A model generated the notes under the pieces. That model worked only from the letters and a program-made list of their open reading frames with translations. It had not been told where the DNA came from and did not search any database. 64,000 bases of DNA from Kineosporia mesophila (GTDB lineage Bacteria > Actinomycetota > Actinomycetes > Actinomycetales > Kineosporiaceae): positions 46,084 to 110,083 of the forward strand of contig NZ_JAJOMA010000025.1 in assembly GCF_021129235.1 (NCBI RefSeq), read 5' to 3'. A program made the position numbers and the translations under genes. Shown in pieces: positions 47,169 to 54,726 of the stretch. Positions within the stretch are counted from its first letter, which is position 1; each line of letters opens with the position of its first letter.

Positions 47169-48004
47169 GTGCGCTCGCGGACGCGTCGGCGGACCAGGAG
47201 CAGGCGGCGGGCTGGGCATACCGGCTGGCGGCGGAATTCGGGCAGTTCCGTGGGGCCGGGTCCGTGGTCGCGCGCAACGGACTGGCCGCCCGGCGGGGAC
47301 TGCCGGTGCTGCTGTCCGGGTTCTTCGAGCCGCTCTTCTACCTGCTCTCCCTGGGTACCGGCATCGGTGTGCTGGTGGGAGGCGTGGAGTACGGGGGGAA
47401 GTCGTTCAGTTATCAGGAGTTCATCGCACCCGCGCTGCTCGCGGCCTCGGCCATGAACGGTGCGGTGGCGGACTCGACGTTCAACGTGTTCTGGAAACTC
47501 AAATACGCGCGGGTCTACGACGGCATGCTCGCCACACCTCTGGGGCCACGCGCGGTGGCGGCGGGGGAGATCTGCTGGGCACTGCTGCGGGGAGCGGGCT
47601 ACGCCACGGCGTTCCTGCTGATCCTGCTGGTGGCCGGCTATGTGCAGTCGTGGTGGGCGGTACTGGCGGTACCGGCGGCCACGCTCGTCGGGCTGGCCTT
47701 CGCCGGGGCGGGCATGGCGGCGACCACGTTCATGCGCTCGTGGCAGGACTTCGACCTGGTGCACCTCGTGGTGCTGCCGTTGCTCCTGCTGAGCACCACC
47801 TTCTATCCGCTCTCCACCTACCCGCAGCCCTTCGGCGTGCTCGTTCAGCTCACCCCGCTCTATCACGGGGTTGAGCTGGAGCGGGCGCTGGTGCTCGGCA
47901 CGATGGACGCATCGGCGGTCGTGCACGTGCTGTACCTGCTGGTGCTGGGTACGGCCGGGTTGTTGATGGCCGGCCGTCGGCTGGAGCGGTTACTGCTGTC
48001 CTGA
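47165..48004 (+). CDS. ABC-2 type transporter permease, second of two
   Basis: A 279-residue permease paralogous to the preceding gene, with six membrane helices. Matching blocks are PVLLSGFFEPLFYLLSLGTGIG, FIAPALLAASAMNGAVADSTFNVFWKLKYARVYDGMLATPLGPR and LLLSTTFYPLSTYPQPFGVLVQLTPLYHGVELERAL. The GTG start overlaps the first permease stop, so the three exporter genes form a tightly coupled operon. The gene ends 28 bp before the convergent ankyrin gene. Similarity to Nod-factor exporter NodJ-type permeases is noticeable, but the substrate cannot be inferred. Confidence 0.88.
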   Translation: MSALADASADQEQAAGWAYRLAAEFGQFRGAGSVVARNGLAARRGLPVLLSGFFEPLFYLLSLGTGIGVLVGGVEYGGKSFSYQEFIAPALLAASAMNGAVADSTFNVFWKLKYARVYDGMLATPLGPRAVAAGEICWALLRGAGYATAFLLILLVAGYVQSWWAVLAVPAATLVGLAFAGAGMAATTFMRSWQDFDLVHLVVLPLLLLSTTFYPLSTYPQPFGVLVQLTPLYHGVELERALVLGTMDASAVVHVLYLLVLGTAGLLMAGRRLERLLLS

Positions 48005-48032
48005 CCCGGTGCTGGTGATGGACCGGGACAGC

Positions 48033-48491
48033 TCAGTCGCGCTGACGGGGGAGGGCGAACGAACCGGTGGGCGGGCTGCTGGTGACCCGGGTGCTGGTCA
48101 GCTCGCCCAGGCCCATGCGCTGCGCGAGACGGCGCGGGCTGATGCCGGTGGAGTTGGCGGCGTCCGGGTCGGCGCCGTGGGCCAGCAGGGCGTTCGCGGC
48201 CGCGCGCTGCCCGTGCGCGGTGAAGATCGCGCGCCACAGCGGGGTGTTGCCCCAGCGGTCGGTCGCCGTGGTGGCGGACCCGGCGGCGATCAGCAGGGCG
48301 ATCACCTCGGGGTGCTGCTCCTGGGCGGCGAAGTGCAGCGGCGTGAAGCGGACGGCGTCGGGCTGGCTCGGGTCGGCACCCTCGGCCAGGAGACGCGCCA
48401 CCTCGGCGGCATCGCCGTCAGCAGCGGCGTAGTGGAGCGGGGAACGCCCGAACTCGTCGGTTTCGCGGAGAGCATCGATCATGTCCGTCAT
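48033..48491 (-). CDS. ankyrin repeat protein
   Basis: A 152-residue protein with about four ankyrin repeats between residues 10 and 130: FGRSPLHYAAADGDAAEVARLLAEGADPSQPD, RFTPLHFAAQEQHPEVIALLIAAGSATTATD, WGNTPLWRAIFTAHGQRAAANALLAHGADPDAAN and a degenerate last unit with SPRRLAQRMG. It is a protein-interaction scaffold with no enzymatic motif or export signal. ATG 48491 (MTDMIDALRETD) is chosen; an upstream in-frame start would add 16 basic residues without family support. It is convergent with the ABC exporter and upstream-facing to the recA control region. The partner is unknown. Confidence 0.87.
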   Translation of the reverse strand: MTDMIDALRETDEFGRSPLHYAAADGDAAEVARLLAEGADPSQPDAVRFTPLHFAAQEQHPEVIALLIAAGSATTATDRWGNTPLWRAIFTAHGQRAAANALLAHGADPDAANSTGISPRRLAQRMGLGELTSTRVTSSPPTGSFALPRQRD

Positions 48492-48795
48492 TGTGCCTCT
48501 AAGTAACGTCCGTCGCCACCCCTTAGAAGCATGTGTCACTCCGTGTTCCTGAATTTGTCATCCTTGTCTTGGCCAGTGATGATGCTGGGTCGGTGGGGAA
48601 CTACGGGGCGAGAGTGGCATGACTTTGGGGCCTGTTCCGCGTGCGTTCCGTGATCACTCAACGTGTTGGGCTGCGATTGCAGAGAGTTAAAATTCCAGGT
48701 CCCCGAGTTCCTTGGCCGCGAATGCAATGTGGGCGTTTTCGCGCATTTGCCTGGTTCGCGTGACGGCTCGATCGCTGGGCGTGTCGAGGTGTTCG
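48492..48795 (+). other. distal recA upstream region, no gene seen
   Basis: About 300 bp between the ankyrin gene and the LexA box hold no supported gene. The stretch is less GC-rich than the surroundings, with an AT patch GAGAGTTAAAATTCC at about 48682-48696 and TTGTCATCCTTGTCTTGG near 48555, which may belong to the ankyrin promoter. No convincing ORF with a ribosome binding site is present. Confidence 0.5.
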
Positions 48796-48813
48796 TCCGA
48801 ACACTTGTTCGGA
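48796..48813 (+). promoter_or_regulatory. LexA-binding SOS box of recA
   Basis: TCCGAAC/ACTT/GTTCGGA is a perfect palindrome containing the Gram-positive SOS consensus CGAAC-N4-GTTCG. TAGAGT at 48814-48819 directly follows and can act as the -10 element, with TTCGTC at 48792-48797 as a weak -35 (16-bp spacer), so LexA would occlude the promoter. Confidence 0.92.
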
Positions 48814-48915
48814 TAGAGTCCCCGTGTTCCGGTGGGCGTGGGTCGACGAGGATCGTGCTTTCCACCGGTGCATCGAGTGCCCGGTTTTCCACAGGGCGAA
48901 GTTACTCGGCGAAGA

Positions 48916-48938
48916 TTGTCGGTGGTCGCGTCTAGCGT
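48916..48938 (+). promoter_or_regulatory. RecA-NDp (PafBC-dependent) promoter of recA
   Basis: TTGTCGGTG (48916-48924), 8 bp, then TAGCGT (48933-48938) matches the mycobacterial RecA-NDp consensus TTGTCRGTG-N8-TAnnnT exactly. It lies about 70 bp before the recA ATG and downstream of the LexA box, so recA should respond to DNA damage by both the LexA and the PafBC routes. Confidence 0.88.
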
Positions 48939-49009
48939 CTCCACCGACGCGAAGAACCCCGGCGCACCGCGACACCTCGCGAAGCCGGCCGACTGTGAGG
49001 TGAACCTCC

Positions 49010-50044
49010 ATGCCCGCTCCCGCGGACCGTGAAAAGGCTCTCGAAGCCGCTCTTGCCCAGATCGACCGGCAGTTCGGCAAGGGCTCGGTGATGCGTCTCG
49101 GCGACGACACGCGTCCCCCCATCGAGATCATTCCGACCGGCTCCATCGCGCTCGACATCGCCCTCGGCATCGGTGGCCTGCCGCGCGGCCGTGTGGTCGA
49201 GATCTACGGCCCGGAATCGTCCGGTAAGACGACCGTGGCCCTGCACGCCGTGGCCAGCGCCCAGCGCGCCGGGGGTATCGCCGCCTTCATCGACGCCGAG
49301 CACGCCCTCGACCCGGCCTACGCGGAGAAGCTCGGTGTCGACACCGACGCCCTGCTGGTCTCCCAGCCCGACACCGGTGAGCAGGCGCTGGAGATCGCGG
49401 ACATGCTGGTCCGCTCCGGCGCGCTCGACATCATCGTCATCGACTCCGTTGCGGCCCTGGTGCCGAAGGCCGAGATCGAGGGCGAGATGGGTGACAGCCA
49501 CGTCGGTCTGCAGGCCCGCCTGATGTCGCAGGCTCTGCGGAAGATCACCGGTGCGCTGAACAACTCGGGCACCACCGCGATCTTCATCAACCAGCTGCGC
49601 GAGAAGATCGGTGTGATGTTCGGGTCTCCCGAGACCACCACCGGTGGTAAGGCGCTGAAGTTCTATGCCTCGGTCCGGCTCGACGTCCGTCGCATTGAGA
49701 CCCTGAAAGACGGTACCGACGCTGTCGGTAACCGCACCCGGGTCAAGGTCGTCAAGAACAAGATGAGCCCGCCGTTCAAGCAGGCCGAGTTCGACATCAT
49801 CTACGGCCAGGGCATCTCCCGTGAGGGAGGCCTGATCGACATGGGCGTCGAGCACTCGTTCATCCGTAAGTCGGGCGCCTGGTACACGTACGAGGGCGAC
49901 CAGCTCGGCCAGGGTAAGGAGAACGCGCGCGGGTTCCTGCGCGACAACCCCGACCTGGCGAACGAGCTGGAGAAGAAGATCAAGGAAAAGCTTGGTGTGG
50001 GCGCAAAGGTGGACGCCCCCGCCGAGGTCGCGGTCAGCTTCTGA
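49010..50044 (+). CDS. recA: recombinase RecA
   Basis: RecA forms ATP-dependent filaments on single-stranded DNA, drives strand exchange and triggers LexA self-cleavage. The 344-residue product is intact with no intein: Walker A GPESSGKT at 67-74, the catalytic Glu in [10 protein letters not shown], Walker [15 protein letters not shown], loop L1 with [19 protein letters not shown] and loop L2 [22 protein letters not shown], ending in a short acidic C-tail. It starts at ATG 49010. It is controlled by the upstream LexA box and RecA-NDp promoter and followed by recX after a hairpin. Confidence 0.98.
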   Translation: MPAPADREKALEAALAQIDRQFGKGSVMRLGDDTRPPIEIIPTGSIALDIALGIGGLPRGRVVEIYGPESSGKTTVALHAVASAQRAGGIAAFIDAEHALDPAYAEKLGVDTDALLVSQPDTGEQALEIADMLVRSGALDIIVIDSVAALVPKAEIEGEMGDSHVGLQARLMSQALRKITGALNNSGTTAIFINQLREKIGVMFGSPETTTGGKALKFYASVRLDVRRIETLKDGTDAVGNRTRVKVVKNKMSPPFKQAEFDIIYGQGISREGGLIDMGVEHSFIRKSGAWYTYEGDQLGQGKENARGFLRDNPDLANELEKKIKEKLGVGAKVDAPAEVAVSF

Positions 50045-50058
50045 TCCCGTTGACAGCA

Positions 50059-50108
50059 CGCCCAGGGTTCCGGCCGACCTCCTCCGGTACCGGTCGGAAC
50101 CCTGGGCG
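50059..50108 (+). terminator. hairpin between recA and recX
   Basis: Arms CGCCCAGGGTTCCG (50059-50072) and complement (50095-50108) form a perfect 14-bp stem, extended with a bulge by GACC/GGTC inside. There is no T-run. As in other actinomycetes, it probably lets only part of recA transcription continue into recX. Confidence 0.75.
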
Positions 50109-50164
50109 GGCCCATCATTGGGCGCACCTCCCGACCCTCCGGGGTCAGAAAAGGTGAAGTAGGC

Positions 50165-51406
50165 ATGACCGAAGACCAGCGACGGTCCCGGGGTGTCCCG
50201 GAGGGGGGCACCTCGGGACTGGCGTCTGTCCACGATCTCTTCTCCGGCCGTCAGGCCGGCACCGCGAAACGCGGCGCAGGGAAGAGCGCCACGAAAAACG
50301 ATGCTTCCGGCAGCGAGGTCGTCAGTCTCGACGGCACGAAGCTGAACCAGCACGACCTGCGCGACATGATCGCCCAGAAGGAAGCCGAGTGGCGTGAAGC
50401 CCCGGCCAGTAGCGACGATCCCGGTCAGGCCACCACCGGGCCGGAGTCCCAGCCGCAGTGGTCCAACCCCGACTGGGTGCCTCGGGCCGGCCAGGTCACG
50501 GACGATGATCCGGCGGGTACTCGCGGCGGTGGTGCCGGCCAGGGATCCGAGGGCAGGACCCGCGGGGGCCGAACGGCTTCGGGCGGTCGCGGTTTTTCCG
50601 GCCGGGGTTCCCGGGGCCGTGACTCCGACCGCGATGCCTTCGACCGTGACTCTTCAGAGGGTGACTCTTCAGAGGGTGACTCTTCAGGGCGTGACGCTTC
50701 GGATCGTGACGGTCCGGACCAGGGGTCCCCGGGTCGGGGTCGCTCGCGCCGTGGTCCCTCCGGGGGAGGCTTCGGGCGACGTGGCGGTCTGAACCGCGGC
50801 GGTGGTTTCGGCCGGCCGGGGGCGTCGCGGGACCGGGACGCTGGTCCCGAGGGTTCCGACGAGGTCGACGGTAGTGCCGGGAAGACCCGTCGGGCCCGAC
50901 CGCCGGCCGACCCTACGGAAGAGGCCCGGGAGATCCTGCTCAAGCAGCTCTCGGCCGGTCCACGCACCCGTGCGCAACTGGCGAAAGTGCTGGTGCAGAA
51001 GGAGATTCCCGACGACGTCGCGGCTGCGGTGCTCGACCGGTTCGAAGAGGTCGATCTGGTGGACGACGCGGCCTTCTCCCACCAGTACGTCGAGAACCGG
51101 CATACCGGGCGAGGGCTGGCCAAACGTGCGCTGGCCTACGAGCTGCGGCAGAAGGGCGTCGCCGAGGAGACGGCCCGCGAGGCACTCGACACCCTCAGCT
51201 CCGACGACGAGCTCGCCACGGCCCGCGAACTCGTGCGGAAAAAGGCCCGCAGCATGACGAAAGACGACCCGGAACGCCGCCTGCGCCGCCTGGCCGGCAT
51301 GCTCGCCCGCAAGGGATACAGCTCAGGCGTCGCCTATCAGGCCATCCGCGAGGAACTGGCCGATCTGGGCGCCCAGGGCGTGTTCGACCACCCGGACTTC
51401 GACTGA
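50165..51406 (+). CDS. recX: RecA regulator RecX with very long disordered N-terminus
   Basis: RecX caps or disassembles RecA filaments and dampens recombination. The RecX fold is in the C-terminal 165 residues (about 245-410): AREILLKQLSAGPRTRAQLAKVLVQKEIP, AVLDRFEEVDLVDDAAFSHQYVENR, LAKRALAYELRQKGV and RLRRLAGMLARKGYSSGVAYQAIREEL, the tandem three-helix repeats of the family. The first 240 residues are a low-complexity tail rich in Gly, Arg, Asp and Ser with a short DNA-level tandem repeat; typical RecX proteins are 150-270 residues. ATG 50165 follows AAAAGGTGA. No shorter start close to the RecX domain has a good ribosome binding site. Confidence 0.92.
   Translation: MTEDQRRSRGVPEGGTSGLASVHDLFSGRQAGTAKRGAGKSATKNDASGSEVVSLDGTKLNQHDLRDMIAQKEAEWREAPASSDDPGQATTGPESQPQWSNPDWVPRAGQVTDDDPAGTRGGGAGQGSEGRTRGGRTASGGRGFSGRGSRGRDSDRDAFDRDSSEGDSSEGDSSGRDASDRDGPDQGSPGRGRSRRGPSGGGFGRRGGLNRGGGFGRPGASRDRDAGPEGSDEVDGSAGKTRRARPPADPTEEAREILLKQLSAGPRTRAQLAKVLVQKEIPDDVAAAVLDRFEEVDLVDDAAFSHQYVENRHTGRGLAKRALAYELRQKGVAEETAREALDTLSSDDELATARELVRKKARSMTKDDPERRLRRLAGMLARKGYSSGVAYQAIREELADLGAQGVFDHPDFD
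50646..50705 (+). repeat. 15-bp in-frame tandem repeat in recX
   Basis: GTGACTCTTCAGAGG occurs at 50646-50660 and 50661-50675, with diverged copies at 50676-50690 and 50691-50705. In the protein it encodes the repeating acidic/serine motif SSEGD in the disordered N-terminal tail. Confidence 0.85.
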
Positions 51407-51539
51407 GCCCCGATCGCCGTTGTGTTCGGTGGAATCAGCCGGCGAAGGCGCGGTGTGCTGACGCGAGTGCCCAGAGCTTGAGCCGGATCCAGCCCGTGGA
51501 CCACTGGCCTGGCCGCCGGAAGGGGATGGCCCCCTCCTC

Positions 51540-51640
51540 ATCCGTGATCGTGCAACCCCTCAGCCTTTGGTCGGGAGATGTCCCCCGGTTCCCCGGGAAT
51601 GAGGGTGTCTACCGGCGGGGGCTGAGGGCCTGCCCGATCA
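51540..51640 (+). repeat. decayed palindromic repeat, CGTGATCATGC family
   Basis: TCCGTGATCGTGC followed by CCCCTCAGCC (near 51540-51565) pairs imperfectly with GGCTGAGGG and CCCGATCACGCGC (near 51616-51650). Only the CCCTCAGCC/GGCTGAGGG part is a perfect match. It lies in the convergent gap after recX. Confidence 0.55.
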
Positions 51641-51665
51641 CGCGCAAGGGTGAATAGCTCATGCC

Positions 51666-51834
51666 GGAAGGGTTTGCATGATCACGAACGGCGTTGGCCG
51701 ACCACGTCCGGGGAGGGTCTGCATATTCACGAACGGGGTTGGCCCACCGGGTTCGGGGAGGTTTTGCATGATCACGAAAGGGTTGGGGGCCCCGGCCGAA
51801 GGCTGGGGGATCGCATGATCGCGGAGGGGATGGG
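51666..51834 (+). repeat. 45-bp tandem array containing the GCATGATCACG motif
   Basis: Units at 51666-51710, 51711-51755 and about 51756-51802, plus a fourth degenerate one to about 51834, share the pattern GGGGAGGGTTTGCATGATCA, then CGAACGGGGTTGGCC. The GCATGATCACG core recurs at 51676, 51721, 51766 and 51813. Together with the decayed palindrome before it, this fills the 507-bp gap between recX and the first PRC-barrel-like gene; no gene is supported there. Confidence 0.88.
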
Positions 51835-51913
51835 TCACCGCGCGGGGAATGGACGGGCAAACCGCCGCGAGCGATGAGGCCGGTTCGCCTCATCGCTCGC
51901 GTACGGCGGGTGG

Positions 51914-52396
51914 TCAGGGCGCGTAGTTTCCGTTGCCCTGCAGGGTCACGTCGTGGGGTTCGTCCGCACGAGGGGCTCCGGTGCCGAAGGCGGCCTCGTG
52001 GCCTCGCCCGGTGAAGGGCACGTCCTCGTCCGGTGAAGAGGCGACGAGGGGTTCGCCCTCGGTCGCGGTGGTGATGCGGGTGTGCCCGTCAAAGGTGTGG
52101 AAGAACTCGTGCAGCCGCGCCACCTGCGCATTCGACAGGGCCCCATCGTGCGGCTCGATGTGGGGCTGGTTGTCCAGCACGTCACCGGAGAAGGGCAGGG
52201 TCAGCCGATCCTGGTCGTCGCGGAGTCCGCCGGCCGGTACGAAGGCCGTCGCGTCGCCGGAGACGATGGACAGCCAGTCGAAGGTATGACCGGAATCGTT
52301 GAAATACACCCCGCTGATGTCTCCGAGGTGCTCACCCCGGGCGTCGTGAATCGGACGGCCCACCAGCTCACGGGCCTCTTGAGGCTTCAGGTTCAC
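51914..52396 (-). CDS. PRC-barrel-like protein, copy 1
   Basis: A 160-residue cytosolic protein. The N-terminal 80 residues look like a PRC-barrel (VNLKPQEARELVGRPIHDARGEHLGDISGVYFNDSGHTFDWLSIV), a small beta domain that binds RNA or protein partners. The C-terminal half is not a known domain to me: VARLHEFFHTFDGHT is followed by an acidic stretch and the closing motif DEPHDVTLQGNGNYAP. GTG 52396 has a strong GGAGGAG just upstream. A paralogue with the same C-terminal motif lies at 53219-53716 in the same orientation. Stress-related roles are common for PRC-barrel proteins, but nothing here shows one. Confidence 0.75.
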   Translation of the reverse strand: MNLKPQEARELVGRPIHDARGEHLGDISGVYFNDSGHTFDWLSIVSGDATAFVPAGGLRDDQDRLTLPFSGDVLDNQPHIEPHDGALSNAQVARLHEFFHTFDGHTRITTATEGEPLVASSPDEDVPFTGRGHEAAFGTGAPRADEPHDVTLQGNGNYAP

Positions 52397-52523
52397 GTCT
52401 CCTCCTTCATCGTGCAGCCCGGGAGTCCCGGGAAGGCCCAGTCTGCTGCGGCACCCCGGGAACACCACTCGAGACCGCCACGGCTGAAATCCCTCTGAGA
52501 TCAACGACCTACCGTCGCAGTCA

Positions 52524-53190
52524 TGACTGGCACGGTCGATTACCTGATCATCGGAGCGGGTCCGGCGGGGCTGGAGCCGGCAGCCGGGTTCGAGCGCTCG
52601 GGCCGGAACCACCTGGTGCTGGAGGCATGACCCGGGCCCGGCACCTTCTTCGAGACCTCCCCACGGCACCGCCGGCTGATCGCGATCAACAAGAGACGCA
52701 CCGGCTCGCCGCATCCCGAGTTCAACCTGCGGATGGACTGGAACTCGAACCTCAGCGGTGACGACAACGACCTGGAGCTGCTGTTCCCGGCCTGCACTCT
52801 GTCGTGCGGTTCGACCGCCACCGCGAGCCGGTGGCCACGCACCACCTCGCCGAGAACCTGGAGAACGAGTGAGACCGGGCCGCCGTGCACCAGGAACCAC
52901 TCACGGCCATCCTCACTGAACAGCTGAGCCAGGAGGCCGTGAGCGCCCATGTGGTGGGTGTGCCCGACGAGACCACGGGTGAGGCGGTGGTCGCCTTCCG
53001 GGTGCTGCGGGAGCCCGCGGGTGCGCAGCCCGAGTCGGAGCTTGAGGACGAGGTCCGCGGGCATCTGGGGGCCTCGTCCGTCCCGAGTGCTTTCACCGTG
53101 ATCGACAGGCTCCCGCACACTCCGGGGAAAAGCCCGGCAGGAGATCGTCCCCTCCTCCTCGTTCGTGATCATGCCAACGTTCCCCGGGGA
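52524..53190 (+). pseudogene. remnant of an FAD-dependent oxidoreductase joined to an acetyl-CoA synthetase C-terminal fragment
   Basis: From ATG 52524 the frame reads MTGTVDYLIIGAGPAGL, a clear FAD dinucleotide-binding start, but hits TGA at codon 36. It resumes in the same frame with [17 protein letters not shown] and [11 protein letters not shown], typical of a flavoprotein oxidoreductase, and stops resembling it near 52800. Another frame then gives [12 protein letters not shown], a second TGA near 52870 and [13 protein letters not shown], which look like the C-terminus of the same enzyme, so an internal deletion occurred. After it VVGVPDETTGEAVVAFRVLRE and LPHTPGKS match the C-terminal domain of acyl/acetyl-CoA synthetases, cut off at the palindrome at 53157. 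Two nonsense codons, a frame change and a fusion make a functional product very unlikely. Confidence 0.8.
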
Positions 53191-53214
53191 ACGTTGGCAT
53201 GATCACGAACGAGG
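53157..53214 (+). repeat. 58-bp perfect palindrome, CGTGATCATGC family
   Basis: Two 29-nt arms (53157-53185 and 53186-53214) are perfect reverse complements with no spacer. Each arm reads CCTCGTTCGTGATCATGCC then AACGTTCCCC. It truncates the pseudogene and ends 4 bp before the stop codon of the convergent PRC-barrel-like gene, where it would act as a terminator hairpin. Confidence 0.96.
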
Positions 53215-53218
53215 AAGA

Positions 53219-53716
53219 CTACGGCGCGTGGTTGCCGGTGCCCTGCAACGTTACGTCGTGGGGTTCGTTGGGGCCGGGAGTGCCCGTGCCGAAAGCGGTT
53301 TCGTGGGCACGTCCCTTGAACAGCGTGTGCGGGTCGGGCACCGTGCTCGGCTGCGGGAACTGGGGCGCGCCCTCGTGCGCGCTGGTGAGGTGCTCGCCCG
53401 CGAAGGTGCCGAAGAACTCGTGCAGCCGGGCCACCTGCACGCCCGACAGGGCGTGGTCACGCGGCTTGATGCGGGGCATGTTGCGGATGTCGTCGCGGAC
53501 CAGGGGCACGAGCAGACCCCGGGCGAACGGCGTGATCCGCGCGGCCGGGACGAAGGCGTCCCGTTCCACGAAGAAACTGGTGCTGAACGACATCCAGGCC
53601 GGGACGCCGGTGGCGTCGTCGAACCAGATCCCGTCGGCCTTGCCCACCATCATCTCGGTGGCGTCGAAAACCGTGAGGCCGACGTACGTCCGGACTTCTT
53701 CACCGGTCAGAGTCAT
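53219..53716 (-). CDS. PRC-barrel-like protein, copy 2
   Basis: A 165-residue paralogue of the gene at 51914-52396. The N-terminal half is PRC-barrel-like (MTLTGEEVRTYVGLTVFDATEMMVGKADGIWFDD), and the C-terminal half shares VARLHEFFGTFAGEH, HETAFGTG and the closing NEPHDVTLQGTGNHAP motif with copy 1. The ATG at 53716 has GGAGGA upstream (AAGGAGGAGCC). The two copies are in tandem on the same strand, separated by a pseudogene and a palindrome. The conserved C-terminal motif across diverged proteins implies it is functional, but the function is unknown. Confidence 0.77.
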   Translation of the reverse strand: MTLTGEEVRTYVGLTVFDATEMMVGKADGIWFDDATGVPAWMSFSTSFFVERDAFVPAARITPFARGLLVPLVRDDIRNMPRIKPRDHALSGVQVARLHEFFGTFAGEHLTSAHEGAPQFPQPSTVPDPHTLFKGRAHETAFGTGTPGPNEPHDVTLQGTGNHAP

Positions 53717-53817
53717 GGCTCCTCCTTCGCCGGAGCGCCCCTGCGAAGGGCGCCGGTGCGAGGAGCCCAGTCTCCCGCGCACCGGCGCCCTTGGCAGGGG
53801 GTGTTCGCCCGATCGGG

Positions 53818-54726
53818 TCAGAGGGTGGTGTTGCCTGCGCTGCCCGGATCGAGGTGGATCGGGTTTATCCCGCGCCCGGCCGACCGGCGCGACATCCGCC
53901 GCTGCGCAAGGTTCGCCAGCCAGGACAGCGTGAAGTTCACCGCAATGAAGATGATGGCGACGAAAAGCAGGGTCTGCAGCGGATTCTTCAGGTTCAGATA
54001 GACGAACTGGCCCTTGCGCAGCAGTTCCTCGTAACCGCCGATGAAGGCGATCAGCGAGGTGTCTTTCAGCACGACGACCATCTGGCTGATGATGGCCGGC
54101 AGCATGGTCCGGAAGGCCTGGGGCAGCTGGATCATCCGCATGGTCTGCAGCGGGGTGAGCCCGATGACCAGACCGGCCTCGCGCTGGCCGCCTGGCAGCG
54201 AGTTGACCCCGGCCCGGAGGATCTCGGCGAAGATCACCGAGTTGTAGGCGACCAGACCGACGACCATCCACCAGAACGCGTCCGGTCCGGGCAGCGGCTC
54301 GTAGTTGACGCCGAGGTCGGGCAGCAGCTGGTAGGCCATGTACATCAGCACGACGACGGGCAGACCGCGGAAGAACTCGATCACGGCGACCAGTGGAACC
54401 CGTGATCGACGTCCGAGCATCACCCGGGCGATCCCGAGGACGATGCCGATGGCCACCGAGAGGGTGATCGCGACCAGCGCGCCCACGAGCGTGTTGCGTA
54501 GCCCGGTGCCGAGCTGCTTCCAGACCGCCTGGAAGCTCTCGTCGGACGGGTCGAGCAGCGGCGACCAGCGATCGCTCTCGAACTGTCCCTGGTCGTCGAG
54601 CCGGGCATAGATCAGGTAGAGCACGGCGAGCGTGAGCAGCCCGACGACGACGCTGCCGACCAGTGCCCTCCGGCGGGCCCGGGGTCCGGGAACGTCGTAG
54701 AGGACGGAGAGATTGGTATCGCTCAT
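53818..54726 (-). CDS. gluD: glutamate-type amino acid ABC transporter permease GluD
   Basis: A 302-residue membrane subunit of a polar-amino-acid importer, like GluD of Corynebacterium and Streptomyces. It has a longer cytoplasmic N-terminus, then five to six helices; the coupling region contains LPGGQREAGLVIGLTPLQTMRMIQLPQAFRTMLPAIISQ, the EAA loop that contacts the ATPase. The start of the transmembrane domain is LRNTLVGALVAITLSVAIGIVLG. Its ATG overlaps the gluC stop by 4 bp. It is last in the gluA-B-C-D operon. Confidence 0.93.
   Translation of the reverse strand: MSDTNLSVLYDVPGPRARRRALVGSVVVGLLTLAVLYLIYARLDDQGQFESDRWSPLLDPSDESFQAVWKQLGTGLRNTLVGALVAITLSVAIGIVLGIARVMLGRRSRVPLVAVIEFFRGLPVVVLMYMAYQLLPDLGVNYEPLPGPDAFWWMVVGLVAYNSVIFAEILRAGVNSLPGGQREAGLVIGLTPLQTMRMIQLPQAFRTMLPAIISQMVVVLKDTSLIAFIGGYEELLRKGQFVYLNLKNPLQTLLFVAIIFIAVNFTLSWLANLAQRRMSRRSAGRGINPIHLDPGSAGNTTL

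Noticed and set aside
49010..50044. An intein or inserted element in recA
   Set aside because: The protein is contiguous and of normal length, with all motifs present.
51609..51893. A 94-codon minus-strand ORF with 15-residue repeats (RDHAKPPRT-type)
   Set aside because: The repeats arise because the 45-bp intergenic array is a multiple of three; there is no ribosome binding site or family, and similar RDHA translations appear at other copies of the palindromic element.
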